Source: Ilyonectria destructans (lineage: Eukaryota; Ascomycota; Sordariomycetes; Hypocreales; Nectriaceae). Taken from it: a stretch of 64,000 nucleotides of DNA. The stretch spans positions 2,108,001-2,172,000 of the forward strand of contig JAHEWK010000012.1 of the NCBI GenBank assembly GCA_020740775.1. The letters are read 5' to 3'. The translations under genes and the position numbers were made by a program. This document shows positions 33,130 through 42,315 of this stretch, piece by piece; positions within the stretch are counted from its first letter, which is position 1, and each line of letters opens with the position of its first letter. The notes under the pieces were generated by a model. The model saw only the letters and a list, made by a program, of their open reading frames with translations, did no database searches and was not told the origin of the DNA.

Positions 33130-35691
33130 TTAACAGAAACTCGCTAATGCCTTGCGTGCATTAGAGCTGGAAAGGAATAAAAGACGGAATCTCTCAGCCC
33201 AATAACACTGTACAATGTTAATATTAGAAGACAAGGCAAGAATAGGCGCCCTACCTTCCCAGCCCCATTCCTTCATTATGCTGAGCCAATGGAATTTGCT
33301 CATTATTGTAAACTCGACGCATTTGAGTCTCGTTCTAGGATCCATCTTTCCTGTGTGGATAGTAGATCGCCCATTTTCAAAGCCACAAAGGCAATCTTCT
33401 TCAACAGAACGACCTTCTATACCCCTCTGTTCAAAGCTGGCATTTGAGTCAGTGGCTCCAAAAATTGAGCAAGGAAGCGAAGTAGCTGGCGTTTCAACCC
33501 CACAGAGGTGGCCCGGCGCGCAGTGTTTCTTATGGTTGTCGCGTCTTCTCCAAACTTCCTTTGTCAACTCCAGACACCGCTCCACGATTCCAGAGGTGTT
33601 TCCTGCAGACTGTGACTGCCACCTCTCCAGAACCCAATCTCTGTCTTCAGGTTCTGTAGTCTCACAACCAGCCATTAACAAAGGTAAAATTTGGAATGCG
33701 ATCGTGCGGGACGTGAGAGGCACTGTAGCGAGAAGGATGAGGACGTTCTGGGCCATTTCAGAGAAACCGATTCGACTGGGAAGTTCTGGTACCGCTTGAT
33801 GTAGGAGAAGCAGTGTTGCCCATCTGTACGCGTTTGCCGTCTGGATTAGATCCGAAGTATGGGACGTTAGACTTTCACCTTCGATTGGTCCAAGAGAGTT
33901 GATAGGGGGATTCCACTGCTCGATAGCCGCCCTCAGCGCAACGGCACGGGAGATGATGGTGAGAGAGTTGGGTTTCTCTGGTGTTCGCCACACGCGACTA
34001 ACAACATCTGCCACGCGACCAATCCATGGAAACAAAGTCCCTGCAAATCCCATGAGATGGTCAATCTCAGGTCCAGAATCATTTGTAAGATTGTCTAGAT
34101 TGCGGGCAGTCATGAAATCGACGTCCAGAGCCTGAATGCTGTGGCAGGTAATGCGTGCAAGGACGTCCATGTACATCCAGGTATTGGCAAGAAAGTTCAG
34201 AGCGGCTTGGTTGCGTTCCGGCACCTGAGAAGAGAGATGCATGGAAAAAGCCTTTTGGAGGAGGACCTTGGCGCCTTCGATGTGCCTGATTGCAGTGGAT
34301 GATCTCGGATAGCTCCAGGTTTGAGCGAATGCGAGAGCGACCGTCACAGTCAGGACCACTTCAAGACGCATGCCGCTACTGTCCCCTGCGGAAAGACTCT
34401 GCATACTGCGTTCAAGGTGGCGTATGCCCTGAGCACGAAAACGAGGACGATTATTGAACCCCTGGAAAAAGGTCATGGCCGCGATTGCGTGATAGAGTGC
34501 AGGATGTTCCTTAGCGAGAGGCCAGACTATGGTCCGCCATGGGTTTCCGGTTGGGTCATCCTTGATGGAAAGAAGCTCACATATTCGACGGTCGAAAAGA
34601 AGAGCTACACTCTCTGGACTATCGCTGTGTATGTGTGGTTGATGGTAAAGAGGGAATATCCCCTGCAACATGTCCTGCATGACTCCCCTTGAGGAACATG
34701 GCAGAGTTAGGCGAAACGATAGATTCGGAGTCTGGTGGCCAGAGCCGAAACTATGTGATCGGGGGGTCATTTCCCAACCATCGTGATATGCTGGTGTTTC
34801 TGATTGTTGACCTGGTGAACCCAGCACATCTGCGGTTTCGACTGCATCAAATGGAAGAAGTGTGGAGGATCTGGTAGTGCCATCGCGTTCTGCGGCTCTT
34901 GTTCGACTGACAGGCTGCAGTGGAAACTGATCATCAAGAGCGTCGGCAGCGTTGGTGCCCGAAAACAGCGCGTCGAGGTCCCCAAGCTCTCCTAGAGGGC
35001 TGGGAGATATGTCAAAGGAAATGTCGACCTCAGGGTCGGACTCCCGTATAAACCAGGGGCTCTCACTGCGAAAGTTGGGGTTAGGGACAGTCTCAGCCGT
35101 GTCGGGTGGCGGAGATTCTGAGTCGACTGTCTCGGATACTCCATACTCTGATCGAGTTTTGTGAAGTGCATCGTCTTGTAGCTCACTGCTCCTCGTGGTT
35201 TCTCGCGAATCATCGGGCTTTCGAGAAATCGGAGGACATATGGGACGCCTTGGCGTTTCGTCGTGTGAAGAGGTGGTCGTATGTTCGGGTTTCTGGAACT
35301 CTTTCCATCTCAGATCTTTGGTGTAACCATCGCATGTGACGCTGCGACGAACGCACTGTCGACAAGATGGCTTCGCCTCATCGCACTTCCTTCTTCTTGC
35401 TTTACAAGTCGCGCACCCTACGACCATGATTCGTTAGTATTGTTCGATATCAACCCTCGTGTCCCGCTGTGCTATTCGGTAGGATCGAGGGAGGAGACAG
35501 GACCAACCGTTACGACTTTTCTTGGACTTGGGCTTTGATGATGGCTCTCCATCCGCAAGTACAGGAGAACCGCGGGGCAGCAATCGACGTGGCTGGACCA
35601 GTCTCCTCGTTGTTCTTGACGATGGGTTGATGTCTTGTGTCATAGGCCGAATGGTTTCGATAGCCAAGCAAGGCGCAGATGTCGCACTCAT
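33130..35691 (-). CDS. Zn2Cys6 transcription factor (fungal-specific), 2 exons
   Basis: Exons 35691-35508 and 35417-33130 are joined by a 90-nt intron with a TACTAAC branch point, giving 823 aa. The DNA-binding cluster C63-x2-C66-x6-C73-x6-C80-x2-C83-x6-C90 is complete, preceded by a basic stretch KPKSKKSRNG. The intron falls exactly before the cluster. The ATG at 35427, in frame with the cluster, lies inside this intron and is probably not the true start. A Met at residue 17 is an alternative start. The rest shows acidic/Ser-rich linkers and a fungal-specific regulatory domain (residues ~300-800; LYHAIAAMTFFQGF, MYMDVLARITCHS). It is divergent from the adjacent Rieske-type gene pair, so it is a candidate regulator of those genes. 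Confidence 0.9.
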
Positions 35692-36581
35692 CCCAGATGT
35701 AGAACTGGCTGTCAGAGGCAGCGCAGTGCTTGACGAGTTACTATCCGACCCTCACTATGGCATCGTGGTGGAAAGAAATCGAAATGACACTGATACCGGG
35801 TTGAGAGATAGCGCTGTGAGGAGGCAAACATACCTATTTATGGCTTAGCGTGTGTCGGTGAGGCGGCCAGCGCGTGGCAAAGAGATCACAAGCAAGTACT
35901 CAATTGGGCACAAGGTCGCAGCCAGCACTCAACTCAAGGTGTGCAGGCTGTCCGCATGTGATCAACTAGACTAGAGCTAAGTTAGTACATGGTTTCCGTG
36001 GAGAAAGACCCCCGATGCTTGAGCAGTCACACATTACAAATCCCGACCCCTTCGGCAGGCAATGAGCAGAGCAAAGCCGGGTCTTATCAACACATTAAGA
36101 GCGTATCTGCGGCCTCGGCATGTACCAAGGGATGAATATACAGCGCACAGTGCATCTTATGTGGTCTACACATAGTGTACATACAGTACGACGTAATATT
36201 CGTACGGATCTCAAGTATCATGGTCCAGTTACAGCACGGCGCCTGGAAGATCAAATCCGAACCACAATTATTGCGACCTTATCGGTGGGGAACAAGACTG
36301 TCATCTGCCCAATGCTACATATGACACACCGCGAGTTCTCCAATTGGCTGGAAACCTGCGGATTGCATTTCCCAAAATGGACAGTTGGAGAGCATTCCCT
36401 TCGTGACCTGATTGGCTGGATCATAGTGTGGGAATAGCGTCGAACAACGCCTTTCCCGTGTCATCATGCCCATCATCCTATTTAATGCACAAATCTATGG
36501 CCGTACTCGCGTTGCCGAGTTTCAGTTCTTCTAGATCTCCTTTGAAAGGCAACAAACAGAAGATTCTCAAAATCCACTACA
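35692..36581. promoter_or_regulatory. Divergent intergenic region between Zn2Cys6 gene and Rieske-type gene pair
   Basis: These 890 bp separate two divergent starts (35691 on -, 36582 on +), so they should carry both promoters. A CGG-CCT-CGG direct repeat at 36110-36118 resembles half-sites used by Zn2Cys6 factors, but this alone is weak. Open frames here have no similarity. Confidence 0.5.
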
Positions 36582-37644
36582 ATGGTCCACTGCTCAACAA
36601 CGCTTCCCGCCTCTTGGTACACCAGCAAGGCGGTATACAGCTTAGAGAGGCGGGCTGTATTCCTCAAGGTTTGTTTTGGAGTCCAATTAACTTTTCCAAT
36701 ATGATTCTCACATTATTTAGTCATGGATGTTGCTTGGTGCAGTCACCCGATGGCCGGAGGTAGGAAAAGACTACTCCTATGACTTGGCACAGATTAAGTT
36801 CTTCGTTCGACGCAATTCAGCCGATCCGACAAGTCTCAGGGTCTTTTCAGACCCCGAGGTATGTTGAGGACCTCCCTATCTGACGATGGCGAGTCTATAC
36901 ATGACTGATGCACATGATAGGGCCAAGAGATGCGCAGCCACTTGACACCGACAGGGTTATTGTTTACGACGCTTTCTGACGAGACAGTCAGCTTTGACGA
37001 ATATTTCCCTGGTCTAGAGGACTTGATAGCACACGTTGACTTTACGAAGTTTCAAGTCAGGCGAACACTCAAATATCCCGGCAACTACAACTGGAAGGCC
37101 ATGGTCGATGGATTCCAGGAATGCCTTCACTGTCCCTACGCGCATCCGGCGTTTTGCAAGGAGTACGCCCCAACTACCTACGAGATTCGGAATAACCACA
37201 ACTACTCGCAACACTTTGTCGAGACAGACCGGCCGGATGACGGTTTGTTCCTCTACTTCTTCCCCAACTCCACGCTGAATCTGTATGCTGGCGGCATGTC
37301 ATCGTTTCGCGCCTGCCCATCCGAGGACCCTGCACAGACAACGATGTTGTTCGACTATTACCATTGCGAGCCCGATGGTTCTGAAGAATTTGAGAACTAT
37401 TTCAAGTTCACGCGCACAGTTGGAATCGAGGACCATGAGCTTTGTGAGAAGACACAGGCGAACCTTGAAGCTGGCATTTATACGGAGGGCGTTCTCAACC
37501 CAGACAAGGAAAATGGCGTTGCGTGTAAGTATTCTTCATAAGCTTGGTGCTGAAATACGTACTCATCATGTGCCATTAGACTACCAAGGCCGAGTGCTAG
37601 AAATGTGTTCCGCTCAGTTCCGGGAGGAAACAGTCGGGGCCTGA
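36582..37644 (+). CDS. Rieske-oxygenase catalytic half (no [2Fe-2S] ligands), 4 exons
   Basis: Exons 36582-36668, 36721-36858, 36921-37524 and 37580-37644 are all in phase and give 297 aa. It resembles choline-monooxygenase-like Rieske oxygenases: an N-terminal TLPASWYTSKAVYSLERRA block, then a shrunken first domain, then the SRPBCC-type catalytic domain. The mononuclear iron site is intact: NWKAMVDGFQECLHCPYAHP gives bridging E142 and ligands H145 and H150, and EDHELCEKTQ gives D246. Where C-x-H and C-x2-H of the Rieske cluster should lie (between LRVFSDPE and GQEMRSHLTP), about 50 residues are absent, exactly at the second intron, whose 62 nt cannot encode them. Alone it could not receive electrons by the normal route. 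It is in tandem with a second, complementary gene 923 bp downstream. Confidence 0.85.
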
Positions 37645-38567
37645 AATGCTGCCACGGATGTGCCTGGGCTTGATTAACAAGTGTCGAGATAGCGTCAAAA
37701 TTAAAAGCCAAGCCCGACCTCATTGTGACGATTCGCAAGATTTTGAAATGTAGCCAGACGCAAATGAAGATGCATGATATGGAAGGGTTTAATTGCATTT
37801 GCCCTCTTTCTGGATTTCCTGACTCGCTATGCTGTAATCATTGTTCAATTATCTTGGTCACCTTTTTAAACTGTAACTATACCCTAACGCGTGGCCGATA
37901 GTACCCAATTTTGGTTAGCTATTTCTCTCAGAGGTGCTACTCAACTAAGTGATAGTGTCAGGGTGACTTGTTAGGAAACACCAATCCCTAGTACAGTGAT
38001 ACCCCACGGCCACTGCACCCATCTTCGTTGACTTCCTCACACCACAGAACTCAAAATAAAGTTGCTAAAAAATGTCACCAAATTCATAATCCCTTCATCT
38101 TCAAGTAAAGATAATTTGACTATAGCTCCCAAGCCAGTTTGCAAAAATGACACTGTTGATACTGCGTGACGTCGAAGGTCTGGCTGTCTTGGGATACGAG
38201 GGGGCGGGGTCATGCGTTGTCACCTTTAGATATGCTCACCCTATCAACAGCAAAGGAATGAATTTCCATTTTAGGGTCGTGAGTACTCTCAAGTTTATCA
38301 GGTCTTCTGATCGTTGGTTCCCCGCGTTGTTGTGTACCTTGGGGACCGACTTTCCAATTTCGGCATTGATAACCGATACACGCGGGGCGGTGCTACCTTA
38401 TCACACCCACGATAATCAATCTATCGGGCATCAGTAACATATTGGTATGCTTTAATGACTCTTATTTATCTAAAAGTCAGTCCGAGTTCACTAACCTTGC
38501 TCGAGAAAGATTATTACCTCTTTATTCTACCCAGTCTACTTGTTCGGAGACGCACTTTATCAACATT
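37645..38567. other. Spacer between the two Rieske-type genes
   Basis: It contains the terminator of the first and the promoter of the second gene. An open frame at 38147-38437 (96 codons) has no recognisable family and is not called. No Rieske-type CxH/CxxH coding block is hidden here in any frame that I could find. Confidence 0.5.
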
Positions 38568-40022
38568 ATGGAGCACATTAGCCTTCTGCCAGATGCATTC
38601 TTTTGCGTACTTTTCGTTTCGATTTCCTTGATCTTTTGGTTATTGTTTGGAAAAATCGTACCGTCATCCAAATCTGGCATCTTTACCACCCGATCACTTG
38701 CTTTAGTCACGAATAATGAAGCAACAAAGCGACGAACGCTCCCTCAAGGATGGTGGACTGATCACTCGCGTTTCCAGCTCGAACGGCGAGCCATTTTTAG
38801 CAAGGTACCATCCATTCAATCATACTTTCTCGGATCTGGCCTAATCCGGGCAGATTTGGATCTGTGTCAGCCACCGCGGCCGCTTTGTGAATCCTGGAGA
38901 CTATGTCTCGCATGAGCTCGCTGGCTTTAAATTCTTCCTCATCCTAGGAAAAGACCAAATTGTGCGAACATTTCACAATGTTTGTCGCCACAGGGCATTC
39001 CCGGTGACCAGCAAACCAGCTGGATCATCGACAGTCCTGGGATGCAAGTATCACGGATGGAGCTATGATACCATAGGCCGACTTACAAAGGCACCACATT
39101 TTGAAAAGGTCCCGGACTTTGATAAGGAACAACACAATCTTTTCGAGATTCACACGAAAGTGGACAACGATGGTTTCGTCCATATAAACTTGAGTGCGAT
39201 CGAAGGAGCAGGCGATACCGAGTTCATCGCCGCGAAGGTGATCGGGAGACCCACCGGGATCCGGCAAGATTCGCAACTCGTACACAGTTTGGAATGCAAA
39301 GGTAAATTTAACTGGAAGGTGGCGGGTAAGTGATTTTATCACATATGAGCCATATGTTGAAATATGCACTAAATTTAGAAGCAGCCAACGAAGCTGGCAA
39401 CAACAGCGATATGATCCCAAATGACTTTGCAGGAAATCCCACAAGCAGGGTTTTTCGTACCTTCTCGGCGTTTGGGCCCGTGTTTACGGGTCAGCTGCAC
39501 TACTTTCCACTTACTTCTGTATACACGAAGACTGGGAGTCCATTTTGGTTCCAGTTCACATTCTCCCCAGAGTCCACACAACTGACGACACTACGGTGTG
39601 ATGTTTACTCGGCCAAATACTCAGGCTCTGTTGATTTTGAGGGAATTATTAAAGATAATCTTCAAAGCCTCGTCACATCAAAGATTCAAGAGTACGAGAG
39701 GGTATATGCAAAGCTCACTGGCTCTGAGGGCCACCCCAGTGATGGAAGCTGTATGTGAAACTCGAGTCCTGGGTGAACCGCCATGACTAACCATAGTGTG
39801 TAGACGATGAAACCAGAATCGCTGATATTGTGGAAGCACATCTCCGGGAGGAGAGATTAGTGGGAAGAGATATTAAACCAGCTACAGTGCAGCAGTGCAA
39901 GAGCACGGCGTTTACTCAAGCAGAAGGAAGTAAGTCCATCATATCGTGGGCCACGACATGGAATCTTAAAGTTAACATATTGAACAGTATGCCAGGCAAT
40001 GGAAGACAAACTGGCTTGGTAA
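38568..40022 (+). CDS. Rieske [2Fe-2S] half-oxygenase with N-terminal membrane anchor, 5 exons
   Basis: Exons 38568-38804, 38854-39325, 39379-39750, 39804-39929 and 39988-40022 are in phase and give 413 aa. Residues ~10-27 (AFFCVLFVSISLIFWLLF) form a membrane segment. The LPQGWWTDHSRFQLERRAIF block and a complete Rieske domain follow: C123-x-H125 (NVCRHRAFP) and C143-x2-H146 (GCKYHGWSY), with GRLTKAPHFEKVPDF. The catalytic-like domain begins FNWKVAEAANEAGNNSDM, so the expected E/D-x2-H-x4-H iron motif is absent, as is the late D-x3-CE motif. It should therefore hold a Rieske cluster but no mononuclear iron. The three central introns have good branch points. It is in tandem with the catalytic half upstream. 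It could instead be an oxygenase that lost activity. Confidence 0.85.
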
Positions 40023-40360
40023 CAGTAATAAACTGGTATGGCATTGCAGAAAGCAGCGTGGCAACAGGACAGCAGATTGGTACAATACTCGGGAGATAGA
40101 GCAAGGGAAGGACAGATTACTTCTTTAACAGCAGTAAAGGGAAAGAAAAACAGAATGCAAATATAATTGAGGTCTATAATGTCCGGATGGGGGTGTATCT
40201 AAGTAAGGAGACCAATTAGAAGAGGGAGAGAAAGAGAGAGAATTGGTTATGAACTATTCTGACAAATTGTAGTTCTTCAGTTGTTTCATTCAATCGGGCG
40301 TGATCTTGCAGTCAGTGAATCTCGTCCTCTGCTTCTGATTGCAGTGCACCCTGACCTCCC
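40023..40360. other. Convergent 3' flank
   Basis: This is A-rich DNA with a GAGAGAGAAAGAGAGAG tract near 40222-40239. It lies between the stop of the second Rieske-type gene and the stop of the tubulin fragment. Nothing else was seen. Confidence 0.5.
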
Positions 40361-40740
40361 CTACTGATCGCCTGCTGGGGCGTCATCTTCATATTCTTCA
40401 AGATCCTCGTCCATGCAGGCATCCTGGTATTGCCGGTATTCCGACACCAGGTCGTTCATATTCGACTCCGGCTCGGTGAATTCCATCTCGTTCATGCCCT
40501 CGCCCGTATACCAGTGCAGGAAGACCTTTCGTCGAAACATGACAGAAAACTGATCGCCAATGCGGCGGAAGACCTCCTGAATAGCCGTCGAATTACCCAT
40601 GAAGGTGGATGAAACGGGGAGCCCCCTCGGCGGAATAGAGCATAGTGCCTTTCTGTACATTGTTGGGGATGCATTCAACGAAGTAGGCCGAATTCTTGTT
40701 TTGAACTGCGCGGATCTGCTCCTCCACTTGCTTCATCGAC
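40361..40740 (-). pseudogene. Beta-tubulin 3' fragment, frameshifted
   Basis: The reverse strand reads [18 protein letters not shown], then CIPNNVQ, then after a one-base shift [62 protein letters not shown], and an acidic tail. These are the last ~125 residues of beta-tubulin in order, including the C-terminal acidic tail ([12 protein letters not shown]). The 5' three quarters of the gene are missing. The +1 shift after NNVQ and the missing GTPase half make it a pseudogene. Residues at usually invariant positions (MEFTEAE to MEFTEPE) are already changed. Confidence 0.9.
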
Positions 40741-41591
40741 ACTTTTTCTCAGCTAGTACGTCTGTTAGATACTAATTTCTCCTGGAGGATGTATTGCGCT
40801 CACAAAATAGCTGAGCAAGTCAAAAACCGGCTGTTACGAAAGCCCGAAGCCGGCATGCGGTTCTTCGGATCAAATATCTGCTGCGTCAACTCTGACACCG
40901 CGAGCGCCGTGACACCGCGAGCGCCGTGACCCCGCTGTCGTAGAGAGCTTCATTGCCGATACAGCATGCTTCATCAGAGTTCTAGATATCTACGGAGGGG
41001 CTAAAGGAGGAAAGGGTACGCCCTTCAAGTAGGCTTCGGAACCCTTTGATAAGAAAAACATGAGATCCAAGCCCCCAGGCGTCTACAACGTCTCGAGATA
41101 AGATCCGACTGTAACAGAGTATTGGATTATTTTGCTCATGCAGTTTAGGTGTAAAGAGTTGATCCCTTCCTGTGCAATTAGTTCCGGGGATCATGTCTTC
41201 CCCGGAACGGGGCCACGAAAAATAAAGAAATGACTCGTGCAGATTACCGAAGTGATAAGAACTTGCTTAGTAGCAAGCGTCTGATACAGGATAGTTCGCA
41301 GTTAAGGATGAATAATATAATCAACAAGCATAAGATAAAATCCATGAAACTATCCATCCTAAGTGCCGACTTTAACTCGTCACGCCATTCTACCCCCGCC
41401 TGATATTCAAAATGTTTTCTAGTAGAAAACTCACCGGCCGTATAATAAAACAGGCCTCAGGGAGGGCTATGGAGAGGGTCCTGATTGAGGCAGTCCCGCA
41501 TCTGACTAGGGTCAGTGGGGAGTAACACGACTAAGTATATTGGATAAAGCAAAAGCCTCGACAGCACTCACTAATGCCTACTAGACTGCTA
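40741..41591. other. Intergenic region with a 17-bp tandem duplication
   Basis: GACACCGCGAGCGCCGT is present twice in tandem near 40894-40927. Otherwise there is no coding similarity on either strand. Confidence 0.5.
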
Positions 41592-42315
41592 CTACTTGTT
41601 AGCTTTCTCATTCTTCTGCCACAACTTATAGTGTGCCCGAACCGTTTCTTCAGTCGAGCGGTATGATATCCCCAACTCGCTAATGCTCCTTCTGTTATCG
41701 AATTTGAATTATTAATTCCTATGTCCACGTCTGTTTATTTCTTCGATAGGCCAATGAACGGTCCCGCAGCGTAGATCATTAGTTTTCGGATATTCCAACA
41801 AGGCGGTACCTTCGGGATCTTATGTACAGGCCGGACGAGGTTAGCTATGTCCAACAGAGTGATAGTGTGGCCACCGTAAATTATATACCTCCCAGTTGCA
41901 ACCATATTCTCCCCGACCTTAATATTAGCCTCAGCCACATCTCTGACGTCCACTAAGGGTCAGGAAAGATTAGGACGGCCCATCCGACTTTCGCCACGGT
42001 ACATAGCTTCCAGCATAAAGAGACTACCGGAGACAGACTCGGAAGTCATGGACGGACCAAGGACCATACCGGGGTTCATGACCACAAGGGACCAGCGTCT
42101 CTGGAAGCCGTGCAGATTCCACACCTCTCGCTCGGAGACAGTTTTAGAATATACACACGGAGCATAGCTGACACTGCTTATATCATTCCAGGATGACTCG
42201 ATGTTTAGACAGGAGTTGTCACGCAGAAATAGCGAGTTACGTACCGGAGGACGTGAGAACAACACGCTTGACGCTTTCCACCCCGTTGACAGAGTTCAGA
42301 GCGTTCTTGGTGCAT
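41592..42315 (-). pseudogene. NAD(P)-dependent epimerase/dehydratase (extended SDR), decayed
   Basis: Collinear blocks in shifting frames on the reverse strand follow dihydroflavonol-reductase-like epimerases. They read KNALNSVNGVESVKRVVLTS, ESSWNDISSVSYAP, YSKTVSEREVWNLHGFQRRW, SLVVMNPGMVLGPS, then after a stop VRDVAEANIKVGEN, and finally DNRRSISELGISYRSTEET plus VRAHYKLWQKNEKANK before a stop at 41592. The catalytic YxxxK is present (YSKTV has Y..K one residue short, reading CVYSK) but the N-terminal Rossmann GxxGxxG part is absent and several frameshifts occur. Confidence 0.8.

Noticed and set aside
33215..33799. 194-codon + strand open frame
   Set aside because: It is antisense to the C-terminal part of the Zn2Cys6 factor, whose reading is clearly coding.
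38147..38437. 96-codon open frame between the two Rieske-type genes, considered as the missing [2Fe-2S] domain
   Set aside because: It has no CxH or CxxH pair and no resemblance to Rieske sequence.
36582..40022. Idea that both Rieske-type genes form one long gene (catalytic half fused to Rieske half)
   Set aside because: Each has its own start with the same family N-terminal block (LERRA) and its own stop, with a 923-bp spacer lacking coding signal.
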